Source: Opitutia bacterium (GTDB taxonomy: Bacteria > Verrucomicrobiota > Verrucomicrobiia > Opitutales > Opitutaceae). Taken from it: a stretch of 64,000 nt of DNA. The notes beneath the pieces were generated by a model that was given only the letters and a program-made list of their open reading frames with translations, was not told the DNA's origin and searched no databases. The stretch is taken from the NCBI GenBank assembly GCA_016217545.1, contig JACRHT010000004.1, positions 202,334 through 266,333 of the forward strand, written 5' to 3'. Of the stretch, positions 43,679 to 52,825 are shown in pieces. Both the position numbers and the translations under genes were made by a program. The number at the start of each line of letters is the position of its first letter. The first letter of the stretch is position 1.

Positions 43679-44223
43679 CCACGCCCATCCCCAACGACCC
43701 CTACGCCCAGTTCCCCGCCCGCGGCGAGCTCCGCATCGTCCGCCTCCTGCCCGGCTCCGTCGAGCGGGTCTGGGAATTCCTCACCGACCCGGAAAAACGC
43801 GCCCGCTGGATCTGCGGCGGCGTCACCGAGCCCAAGGCCGGCGGCAAGGTGGAGTTCGCGATGCACCACTCCAAGCTCTCACCGAGCGAGACGCCGCCGG
43901 AAAAATGGGCGCACGTCCACGAGCCCGGCGTCACTTTCGAAGGCCGCGTCCTCCGCTACGAGCCGCCGCGCGTCCTCAGCTACACGTTCGGCGCGGACGA
44001 TTCCGTCGTCACTTTCGAACTCACGCCCCAAGGCGATCAGGTCCTCCTCGTGCTCACCCATCGCTCCACGGGTGAGGACATCCCCGAGCAGAAGAACTAC
44101 GCCGCCGGCTGGCACACGCACCTCGCGTTCCTCGTCGCGATCCTCGAAGGCCAGCCCACGCCCAAGCTCTGGGCGATGCACGCCCGCCTGCGCGCGCACT
44201 ACGACGAGGCCGCCCCGCTCTGA
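43675..44223 (+). CDS. SRPBCC (AHSA1-like) protein, first of two
   Basis: 182 residues, helix-grip fold: LRIVRLLPGSVERVWEFLTDPEKRARWICGG, FEGRVLRYEPPRVLSYTFG and a final helix AGWHTHLAFLVAILEG. Translationally coupled to the ArsR gene. The ligand is unknown; similar ArsR-SRPBCC pairs are widespread in soil bacteria. Confidence 0.9.
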   Translation: MTTPIPNDPYAQFPARGELRIVRLLPGSVERVWEFLTDPEKRARWICGGVTEPKAGGKVEFAMHHSKLSPSETPPEKWAHVHEPGVTFEGRVLRYEPPRVLSYTFGADDSVVTFELTPQGDQVLLVLTHRSTGEDIPEQKNYAAGWHTHLAFLVAILEGQPTPKLWAMHARLRAHYDEAAPL

Positions 44224-44232
44224 TTGACCGCC

Positions 44233-44676
44233 ATGTCCGCGCCCGCCACCGCAAGCATCAGCAAGCGCTTCGCCGCGTCCGCCGAACGCGTCTTCGACGC
44301 GTGGCTCGATCCCCACTGGCTCGGGCGCTGGATGTTCGGTCCGGCCGTGCGCGACGAGCAGATTGTCCGCCTCACGGCTGATGCGCGCGTCGGCGGGCAA
44401 TTTTCCTTCGTGGTCGACCGCGGCGGAACCATCGTCGACCACGTCGGCGAATACCTCGCGCTCGAACGCCCGCGCCGCCTCGTCTTCACGTGGGCCACGC
44501 GCGACACCCTGCCGGCCACCAGCAAAGTCACCGTCCTGATCGAACCCTTGGGCGAAACCGCCTGCCACCTCACGCTCCACCATGAAATGGCGCCCGAGTG
44601 GGCCGCCTTCGCCGATCGCGCCGCCGCCTCCTGGCAGAAAATGGCCGACGCGCTCGAACGCGCCCTGAGTTCCTAG
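44233..44676 (+). CDS. SRPBCC (AHSA1-like) protein, second of two
   Basis: 147 residues, SISKRFAASAERVFDAWLDPHWLGRWMFG, then IVDHVGEYLALERPRRLVFTW and a final helix WAAFADRAAASWQKMADALERAL. The ATG 9 nt after the previous stop was chosen. A paralog of the preceding protein within the same operon. Confidence 0.9.
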   Translation: MSAPATASISKRFAASAERVFDAWLDPHWLGRWMFGPAVRDEQIVRLTADARVGGQFSFVVDRGGTIVDHVGEYLALERPRRLVFTWATRDTLPATSKVTVLIEPLGETACHLTLHHEMAPEWAAFADRAAASWQKMADALERALSS

Positions 44677-44755
44677 CCGGAAACTCCCACGCGCTTCTTC
44701 CTCCTTTCCGACGTGCCGCCGCACGCCGCCGCCACCGCTTTGTCCGATTTTTCCC

Positions 44756-45496
44756 ATGAAAACCCAAACCACGCCTGCTCCCCGCATCGCCTCACCCGCC
44801 GAGTGGCTCGCCGCCCGGCTCGAACTGCTCCGTGCTGAAAAAGAACTCACCCGCCAGCGCGACGCGCTCGCCGCGCGCCGTCGCTCGCTCCCGTGGGTGC
44901 GCGTGGCGCAGCCCTACACCTTCGCCACGCCCGACGGCCCCGCGACACTCGCCGATCTGTTCGGCTCGCGCCGTCAGCTGATCGTCTATCACTTCATGTT
45001 CGGCCCCGGCTGGGGCGAGGGCTGCAAGAGCTGCTCGTTCGTCTCCGATCACTTCGACGCCATGCTGCCTCACCTCGCCGCGCGAGACATCGCTCTCGCC
45101 GCCGTCTCGCACGCGCCACTCGCGGAACTCCTGCCGTTCAAGCAGCGGATGGGCTGGCTCTTTCCGTGGGTGTCGTCGCACGGCGGCACCTTCAACGCCG
45201 ACTTCCGCGTCTCCTTCACGCCCGAAGAACTCGCTTCCGGGCGCATCCGCTACAACTACGCCGAGCTGCCGGAGTTTCCCTTCGAGGAGGCGCCGGGACT
45301 CAGCGTCTTCGTGCGGGACGACGCGGGCGGAGTTTTCCACTCTTACTCCACCTACGGACGCGGGCTCGATCAGTTGATGAACACCTACAACTTTATCGAT
45401 CTCACGCCGAAGGGACGCGACGAGGGCGCACTTGAATTTCCGATGGCATGGGTGCGCTACCACGACGCCTATGAATCCACCGCGGTCACGGCCTGA
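44756..45496 (+). CDS. DUF899 thioredoxin-fold protein
   Basis: 246 residues. Characteristic DUF899 elements: ASPAEWLAARLELLRAEKEL, LFGSRRQLIVYHFMFGPGWG followed by EGCKSCSFVSDHFD, and SVFVRDDAGGVFHSYSTYGR. The fold is thioredoxin-like with Cys residues (CKSC) in the active-site loop, but the function is not established. Likely in the same stress- or detoxification-type cluster as the ArsR and SRPBCC genes, 79 bp apart. Confidence 0.9.
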   Translation: MKTQTTPAPRIASPAEWLAARLELLRAEKELTRQRDALAARRRSLPWVRVAQPYTFATPDGPATLADLFGSRRQLIVYHFMFGPGWGEGCKSCSFVSDHFDAMLPHLAARDIALAAVSHAPLAELLPFKQRMGWLFPWVSSHGGTFNADFRVSFTPEELASGRIRYNYAELPEFPFEEAPGLSVFVRDDAGGVFHSYSTYGRGLDQLMNTYNFIDLTPKGRDEGALEFPMAWVRYHDAYESTAVTA

Positions 45497-46292
45497 ACGC
45501 GGCTGGCGCGAGCGCGTCCGGCGGGCCGCACCGCTCGCGCTCTTCGCGCTCGCCCCGAAAGGAGTGTGCTGCCTCGCCGCCTACGCGGCGGGCGGCGCGC
45601 TCTTCGGGCGCGAGCTTTGCGGAGCGAGCGAGCCGACGGGAGCCGTCGCACTTGCGCCGTGGCTCGGCGGGATCGCCGGCAGCGCTGCGTGGGGGTTGTG
45701 GCGGGCCCGCGCCGCCTTGACGTTCTCGGGCGTTGCGCCACCTACGCGCGCGCCGCAAGGTCGCACCATGCCCGCCGCGCCCCGCTCCGCCAACCCGCTC
45801 ACTACGCCGCTCGCCCGCGCGATCCTCTGGTCCGGCCTCGCCGCCGGCGCCCTCGATCTCGCCTATGTGTGCACACTGGTGACGCTCCGCCACGGCAACG
45901 TCGTCGCGATGCTCCAAGGCATCGCCGCCGCGCTCTTCGGTCCCGCCGCGCGCAATCCGGTCGACTGGGGCTACGCCATCGTCGGCGTGCTGCTGCACTT
46001 TGCCGTCGCGTTCACGGTCGCCGCGCTTTTCTGCGTCGCCGCCAAATTCCGCCCGTATCTCGTGCGCCAGCCGGGCATCGTCGGTCCGCTCTACGGCGTT
46101 GCAGTGTGGCTCGTGATGCAACTCGTCGTCCTGCCGATGACCCGCACGCCGCCGAAGGCCTTCCCGCCGGCCAATTGGGAGCCCGTTTTCCTCGCGCACC
46201 TGCTGTGCGTCGGCCTGCCGATCGCGCTGATCGCCGCCAAATTCCTCGCCGTGCCCGCCGCTCAGCCGCCCGCGGAATCCGGCGCCGCCTGA
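45471..46292 (+). CDS. Membrane protein, YagU/DUF1440-like with an N-terminal extension
   Basis: 273 residues if started at the ATG that overlaps the DUF899 gene; an internal ATG at 45768 would give 174 residues. The C-terminal part (from MPAAPRSANPLTTPLARAIL) has four to five membrane spans and resembles YagU-like inner-membrane proteins (LYGVAVWLVMQLVVLPMTRT). The N-terminal ~95 residues contain ALFALAPKGVCCLAAYAAGG, a Cys-rich segment reminiscent of small unrelated membrane proteins. It could be a fusion or two genes merged by loss of a stop. The 3' end overlaps the convergent DTW gene by 31 nt. Confidence 0.6.
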   Translation: MNPPRSRPERGWRERVRRAAPLALFALAPKGVCCLAAYAAGGALFGRELCGASEPTGAVALAPWLGGIAGSAAWGLWRARAALTFSGVAPPTRAPQGRTMPAAPRSANPLTTPLARAILWSGLAAGALDLAYVCTLVTLRHGNVVAMLQGIAAALFGPAARNPVDWGYAIVGVLLHFAVAFTVAALFCVAAKFRPYLVRQPGIVGPLYGVAVWLVMQLVVLPMTRTPPKAFPPANWEPVFLAHLLCVGLPIALIAAKFLAVPAAQPPAESGAA

Positions 46293-46957
46293 AGGTTCGG
46301 GCGCCGCTCGTCGAGCCGCGCCAGCAATTCCGGGAACGCCTCGCGGATCGGCGACGTCGCCAGATACGCAGCGGCCTTTTCCTTGAAACCCCGCGCCCGC
46401 AGCGTCGCGTAGACATGCAGCTCGAACTGCGCGCGCAGCGCCGCGTGCGCCTCGCCCAAGCCCAGCGCCTCCATGAGAAACAGCAGCGCCTCGATCGTGG
46501 AGAACCGTCCCTCGCCTGACTGCGTGCGCAACCAGTAGCGGCTCTCCCCCTGCATCGGCAGCCGCACACGGCGGCCCCACGCGCCGACTTGCTGGGCCAT
46601 CGCCGTCGCCTGCGTCCACGTGCCGTCGAGCAACAAGACCTGCAACCGCGCCACGTCGGGCGCGGCGGGCAACTCCTCGCCTTGCGGGTGGAGGATCCAC
46701 AGCTCGCGGCCCGGTTGCGCGACGTCCTCCCGGCGCAGCGGCGCCTGCTTGCGGAACAGATGCTGCCCCGACGCGGGCATCACGCGCTTGATCAAATGCC
46801 CGGTGCTGCTCGGCCGGTAGCTCTCCATGAAATGCAGCAGCACATCCACGCGCAGCGGCGACTCCACGAGCCGCTCGCCCGCGCAAATGCACCAGCGCGG
46901 CGGCAACTGGCAGTGCGCGCAGCGCGGAGTTTCGCGGAGGACGACGGAACGGGACAT
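46262..46957 (-). CDS. DTW-domain tRNA-uridine aminocarboxypropyltransferase (TapT-like)
   Basis: 231 residues. N-terminal zinc-like Cys cluster (Cys13, Cys16, Cys23, Cys25: CAHCQLPPRWCIC), then the DTW signature region as LLLDGTWTQATAM (Asp111, Thr113, Trp114) and RYWLRTQSGEGRFSTIEALL. Family members TapT/YfiP add an aminocarboxypropyl group from SAM to uridine in tRNA. The motif here is DGTW, the usual form. Length typical. Confidence 0.9.
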   Translation of the reverse strand: MSRSVVLRETPRCAHCQLPPRWCICAGERLVESPLRVDVLLHFMESYRPSSTGHLIKRVMPASGQHLFRKQAPLRREDVAQPGRELWILHPQGEELPAAPDVARLQVLLLDGTWTQATAMAQQVGAWGRRVRLPMQGESRYWLRTQSGEGRFSTIEALLFLMEALGLGEAHAALRAQFELHVYATLRARGFKEKAAAYLATSPIREAFPELLARLDERRPNLQAAPDSAGG

Positions 46958-47144
46958 CGCTGCAGCCCGCCGCAAACGCCGCGCCCGGTCAATCTTCCGA
47001 TATCACACCGAGCGGCGCATCGGAGAACTCCCCCTTTTGGCCCCGGGGAACGCACGCCGGCGCCGGGCCGTGGTCGGAACCCGCACACCCGACCACGCCA
47101 AGTGGCGCTACGGCCGGGCCACGTCCACCCGCCCTGTCCATCCC

Positions 47145-47576
47145 ATGAAGATCCTTGCTCCCCTCCTCCTCGTCGCCGCGCTCGCATTCACCGCGTGTGG
47201 CCGCAACTCCGCCTCCACCGATTCCGACGCGCGCAACGCCGACTCCTCGGCCACTCAATCCACCGCCGACACGTGGACCGAATTGCGCACGTATGCCTAC
47301 GAGAAACGCGGCGACTTCAACTCCCGCCTCAGCGCCATCACCGCCCGACTCGACGCCGAACTCAGCCAACTCGAAGCCGACGCCTCCGCCGCCAAGGCCT
47401 CGCAATCGCGCAAGGACGCACTCGCCGCCGTGAAAAGCGACAAGGCCGCCTTCGACGAGAAGACCGCCGCGCTCGCTCGCGCCTCGCAAGACACCTGGAA
47501 CCAAGCGCGAGACGAAGCGGCCGCCGCGTGGGACAAACTGCAAGCCACGCTCGCCAAGGCGCGCGCCGAACACTGA
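47145..47576 (+). CDS. Small alpha-helical lipoprotein
   Basis: 143 residues. Signal and lipobox MKILAPLLLVAALAFTAC, then a Ser/Thr/Asp-rich linker and about 90 residues of predicted amphipathic helix rich in Ala, Lys and Glu, with regular heptads (SRLSAITARLDAELSQLEAD). It may form a coiled coil in the periplasm. Function unknown. It is followed by a strong terminator. Confidence 0.75.
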   Translation: MKILAPLLLVAALAFTACGRNSASTDSDARNADSSATQSTADTWTELRTYAYEKRGDFNSRLSAITARLDAELSQLEADASAAKASQSRKDALAAVKSDKAAFDEKTAALARASQDTWNQARDEAAAAWDKLQATLAKARAEH

Positions 47577-47608
47577 TCCGTCCGTCGATTCTCCCCGCTC
47601 AATTCCCC

Positions 47609-47645
47609 GGAGTCGGACGCGCTCGCCGTCCGACTCCTATTTTTG
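47609..47645 (+). terminator. Intrinsic terminator
   Basis: Ten-bp perfect stem GGAGTCGGAC/GTCCGACTCC, 9-nt loop, followed by TATTTTTG. It lies 32 nt after the lipoprotein stop codon. Confidence 0.9.
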
Positions 47646-47733
47646 CGGGGCGGAAAACCCACAGGTGCGCTGAGCAAAATTTCGCACCCTTTTCGCAGAA
47701 CCAAACCGTGCAATTTCACGTCTTACATCTACG

Positions 47734-48180
47734 ATGACAACGAGCCTCGTGACCTCCACGCCCCCCGCTCCCTCCCAACCCACGCCAGGTCGTCCGCTGC
47801 GTATCCTCTACGCGGACGACATGAAGGAGCTGCGCGAGCTCATCACGATCGTGCTCGGCCGCGACGGGCACACGGTCGAGGCGTTCCCCAACGGCACCCT
47901 CGCCCTCGAGAAGCTGAACAGCGCCGCGCCGGACCACTACGACCTCATCATCACGGACCATCACATGCCCGAGATGAACGGCCTCGAACTCGTCCGCCAC
48001 CTGCGCGAGCGCACCTATCCGGGCAAGGTCATGGTCTTCAGCTCCGAGATCAGCCCGCTCGTGCAGGAAAAATACCGCCAGCTCGCCGTCGATCGCATCC
48101 TGCCGAAACCGATTTTCCCGGCCCAGCTGCGCACCTCGCTCCGCGATCTCTTCGCGGCCCCCGCGACGCCGTCGGCTTGA
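47734..48180 (+). CDS. Stand-alone response regulator receiver protein
   Basis: 148 residues consisting of a Pro/Thr-rich lead and a single receiver domain with Asp75 in LIITDHHMPEMNGLEL, acidic pocket DD near residue 28, and Lys in LPKPIF. No output domain. It could act in chemotaxis (CheY-like) or as a phospho-relay; no kinase is adjacent. Confidence 0.9.
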   Translation: MTTSLVTSTPPAPSQPTPGRPLRILYADDMKELRELITIVLGRDGHTVEAFPNGTLALEKLNSAAPDHYDLIITDHHMPEMNGLELVRHLRERTYPGKVMVFSSEISPLVQEKYRQLAVDRILPKPIFPAQLRTSLRDLFAAPATPSA

Positions 48181-48263
48181 GCGGCCGCCGCCTCGTCGGC
48201 CCGGTCGCGACGTTGGTCGAACGGCACTTGCCGTTGCGCCCGCTCCGGCGCAAGTTCCGCGGC

Positions 48264-50399
48264 ATGTTCCGACCCACCCTTGCCCCTATGGCGCTCGCCT
48301 TGGGTGTCGCGCTGTCCGCGACCGCCGCCGAGCCCGCCCCCGCCGCTATGAACGATAATCCGCTGCTGACCGAGAGTCCGCTGCCGCTGCATTACCCGCA
48401 GTTCGACAAGATCAAGAACGAGCACTACCTGCCCGCCATCGAGCTGGGCATGGCCGAGAACCTCAAGGAGATCGAGGCCATCGCCAACAACTCCGCCGCG
48501 CCGACCTTCGAGAACACCATCGTCGCCATGGAAAAATCCGGCGAGCTGCTCGGCCGCGCCAGCACGGTCTTCTTCGCGCTCAACGGCAGCAACACCAACC
48601 CCGAGATGCAGAAGGTCGCGCGCACCCTCGCGCCCAAGCTCGCCGCGCACGGCGACGCTATCCGTCTCAACCCGAAACTCTTCGCCCGCATCGACGCGCT
48701 CTACACCGCGCGCGACACCCTCGGCCTCGACGCCGAATCCGCCCGCCTGCTCTGGCGCTACCACCGCGACTTCCTCCGCGCCGGCGCCAAGCTCTCCGAC
48801 GCCGACAAGGCGACGCTCAAGCAGCTCAACGCCGAACTCGCGACCCTCAGCACACAGTTCACGCAGAACACGCTCAAGGAAGTCGCCGCCTCCACCGTCT
48901 ACGTCGACACCAAGGAGGAACTCGCCGGCCTCTCCGAAGCCGAAATCGCCGCCGCCGCCACTCTCGCCAAGACAGACGGCAAGGAAGGCAAATTCGCCCT
49001 CCGCCTCGTGAACACCACCGGCCAGCCGCCCCTCGCCAGCCTCACCCATCGCGCCACCCGCGAGAAACTCATGGCCGCCTCCCTCGTCCGCGGCAGCCGC
49101 GGCGGCGAGTTCGACACCCGTGCCATCGTCGTCGCGATCATGAAGAAGCGCGCCGAACGCGCCGCGCTGCTCGGCGCGCCGAACTTCGCCGCGTATTCCC
49201 TCGAGGAACAGACCGCCGGCTCCGTCGACGTCGTGAACAAACTCCTCGCCCAACTCGGGCCGCCCGCCGTCGCCAACGCCAAGAAGGAGGCCGCCGAAAT
49301 GCAGGCCATCATCGATGCGGAAAAAGGCGGCTTCAAACTCGGACCCGGCGACTGGCAGCTCTACGCCGAGAAGGTCCGCCAGGCGAAATACGACTTCGAT
49401 GAATCCGCGCTGAAACCCTACTACGAACTCAACCACGTGCTCATCGACGGCGTGTTCTTCGCCGCGCAAAAACTCTACGGCATCACCTTCAAGGAGCGCC
49501 ACGACCTCCCCGTCTACGAGCCCACCGTCCGCGTCTTCGACGTGTTCAACGAGGACGGCTCGCAACTCGCGATCTTCCTCTTCGACGCCTACGCCCGCTC
49601 GAACAAGAACGGCGGCGCCTGGGCCAACGCCTACGTCGGCCAGTCGCTCCTCCTCGGCCGCCAGCCCGTCATCGCCAACCACCTCAACATCCCGAAGCCA
49701 CCCGAAGGCCAGCCCACGCTGCTCACGCACGACGAAGTGCGCACCGCCTTCCACGAGTTCGGCCACGCGCTCCACGGCATGTTCTCCCACGTGATGTATC
49801 CGCGCTTCGCCGGCACCAGCGTCCCGCGCGACTTCGTCGAATTCCCCTCCCAAGTGAACGAGATGTGGGCCGCCTGGCCGGAGATCCTCCAAAACTACGC
49901 GAAGCACTACCAGACCGGCGCCCCCATCCCCGCCGAGCTGCTCGCCAAGGTCGAAGCCACGAAAAAATTCAACCAAGGCCACGCCACCACCGAGCTCGTC
50001 GCCGCCAACGTCATCGACCAAACTTGGCACCAGCTCCGCGCCGACCAGGTGCCGAGCGCCGACGACGTCGTCGCCTTCGAAACCGCCGCGCTGCAAAAAG
50101 CCGGCCTAGACTTCGCCCCCGTGCCGCCGCGCTACCGCACGACCTACTACTCGCACATCATGACCGGCTACGCCGCGGGCTACTACTCCTACTTCTGGAG
50201 CGAGGTTCTCGACGCCCACACCGTCGAGTGGTTCAAGTCGCACGGCGGCCTGAAACGCGAGAACGGCGACCGCTTCCGCGCCAAGCTCCTCAGCCGCGGC
50301 GGCAGCGCCGACGCCATGCAGCTCTACCGCGACATGGTCGGCGCCGACCCCGACATCAAGCCGTTCCTCGAACGCCGCGGCCTCGTCGGCGCAAACTGA
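48264..50399 (+). CDS. M3 family metallopeptidase (oligopeptidase A/Dcp type), exported
   Basis: 711 residues with signal peptide MFRPTLAPMALALGVALSATAAE. Body typical of M3 oligopeptidases: NPLLTESPLPLHYPQFDKIK, and the zinc motif FHEFGHALHGMFS (His497, Glu498, His501) with Glu in the following helix region. Degrades oligopeptides; the signal peptide suggests a periplasmic location like Dcp variants. Complete, with a terminator right after. Confidence 0.93.
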   Translation: MFRPTLAPMALALGVALSATAAEPAPAAMNDNPLLTESPLPLHYPQFDKIKNEHYLPAIELGMAENLKEIEAIANNSAAPTFENTIVAMEKSGELLGRASTVFFALNGSNTNPEMQKVARTLAPKLAAHGDAIRLNPKLFARIDALYTARDTLGLDAESARLLWRYHRDFLRAGAKLSDADKATLKQLNAELATLSTQFTQNTLKEVAASTVYVDTKEELAGLSEAEIAAAATLAKTDGKEGKFALRLVNTTGQPPLASLTHRATREKLMAASLVRGSRGGEFDTRAIVVAIMKKRAERAALLGAPNFAAYSLEEQTAGSVDVVNKLLAQLGPPAVANAKKEAAEMQAIIDAEKGGFKLGPGDWQLYAEKVRQAKYDFDESALKPYYELNHVLIDGVFFAAQKLYGITFKERHDLPVYEPTVRVFDVFNEDGSQLAIFLFDAYARSNKNGGAWANAYVGQSLLLGRQPVIANHLNIPKPPEGQPTLLTHDEVRTAFHEFGHALHGMFSHVMYPRFAGTSVPRDFVEFPSQVNEMWAAWPEILQNYAKHYQTGAPIPAELLAKVEATKKFNQGHATTELVAANVIDQTWHQLRADQVPSADDVVAFETAALQKAGLDFAPVPPRYRTTYYSHIMTGYAAGYYSYFWSEVLDAHTVEWFKSHGGLKRENGDRFRAKLLSRGGSADAMQLYRDMVGADPDIKPFLERRGLVGAN

Positions 50400-50436
50400 C
50401 CCGCGCGAAAAGCGCGCGTCCCTCCGATTCCCCCGA

Positions 50437-50464
50437 AGCCGCCGGAAACCCCGGCGGCTTTTTC
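50437..50464 (+). terminator. Intrinsic terminator of the M3 peptidase gene
   Basis: Stem AGCCGCCGG/CCGGCGGCT with a 5-nt loop, followed by TTTTTC; it is 38 nt from the stop codon. Confidence 0.9.
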
Positions 50465-50541
50465 GTCTCCACCCGCGGCATCCCGCACGCATCCTCGCCA
50501 TCGCGCGGAACCAACTCTACCCTTCCCGCGTCTCATCCCCC

Positions 50542-51231
50542 ATGCGCCCCCGTCGCCTCGTCGCCCTGTTCGCCGCGTTCCTCACCTTGGTTGGGATCGC
50601 CCTCGCCGCCGAAGGCGGTTTCATCGCCACGCTGTCCACGGAACAGCAGGCTGCGGCTGGCCTCAATCACCTCTCGGCTGACGAGCAGACGACGCTCAAC
50701 ACCTTCGTCGCACGCGAAGTTTCCCTCGCCCGCCAAGGCAACGTGAAAGCCTTCGCCGGCACCTTCAGCAGCCGGCGCAAACCCGCCGAAACCACCGCCG
50801 CCGGCCTCGATCGCCTCGCACCCGAGCAGCTCGCGCAACTCGACCAACTCGTCGCCAACGCCATCGCCGCCGGCCCGACCCAGCCCGTCCTGCCACAGCG
50901 GCTGAAAGCGAAGGACGTCACCCGCAACGACCGCCTCGAGATCCACGGACAAGTCTCCCTCGCCTACGGCTGGGGCTCCGGCGGACGCGAAATGCGCGCG
51001 GGTTCGATCTACACTGAAATCTACGACAAGCAGACCGGCACCACACTCGGCATCGGCTACAGCCAGACGTCCGGCGACGGCTGGTGGGGCTATGGTTACC
51101 CGGACTGGAGATACGCCGGCTACGACTATCCTTACTATTGGGACTACGGCGCACCGTTGCGCTTCGCGAGCTACGGCCGGCCGCTCGGCTTCGGTGGCGA
51201 GCTCCGCTCGAACATCTGCCGCCGGCACTGA
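50542..51231 (+). CDS. Exported protein of unknown function with Tyr/Trp/Gly-rich tail
   Basis: 229 residues. Signal peptide MRPRRLVALFAAFLTLVGIALA, an N-terminal helical part (LSADEQTTLNTFVAREVSLA) and a C-terminal region strongly enriched in Tyr, Trp and Gly (DGWWGYGYPDWRYAGYDYPY). Not recognised. The gene stands alone between the peptidase terminator and pepT. Confidence 0.65.
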   Translation: MRPRRLVALFAAFLTLVGIALAAEGGFIATLSTEQQAAAGLNHLSADEQTTLNTFVAREVSLARQGNVKAFAGTFSSRRKPAETTAAGLDRLAPEQLAQLDQLVANAIAAGPTQPVLPQRLKAKDVTRNDRLEIHGQVSLAYGWGSGGREMRAGSIYTEIYDKQTGTTLGIGYSQTSGDGWWGYGYPDWRYAGYDYPYYWDYGAPLRFASYGRPLGFGGELRSNICRRH

Positions 51232-51319
51232 ATCGCCCCAAGTCGCTCGGGCGATCGCGCACCCGACGTCACCAGTCCCCGCCCGTCAGCTCCGGCGCGA
51301 AAGCGCCCCACTCCGAACA

Positions 51320-51402
51320 GTCACCTATTAGGTGACTCCCCCGCCGGCTCTCCGAGCGAAAACCGCGAGTCACTTGTCCAGTCCGGTCACCTATTAGGTG
51401 AC
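51320..51402. repeat. Paired-palindrome element, family F (copy F2)
   Basis: Two identical perfect 17-nt palindromes GTCACCTATTAGGTGAC (51320-51336 and 51386-51402), separated by 49 nt. Same size and architecture as F1 at 32981-33063, but in a non-coding place between two genes. Confidence 0.9.
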
Positions 51403-51492
51403 CAGAGCCGTGGGAAAAACTGGTTCAGGCAGCCGGACGCAGCGGCGGCAATTCGACATTGGCGCGCTGGCCCGCGCGCGTAGGCTGCCGCC

Positions 51493-52731
<1,239 letters not shown>

Positions 52732-52825
52732 CGTTCGCCCGCGCGCATTCACGTTTGGCCGGACGCGCGCAGGCTCACGTCGAAATCGCGTCGAGCCGCA
52801 CGCGCCCGCGCGCTTTGCCTTTCCC

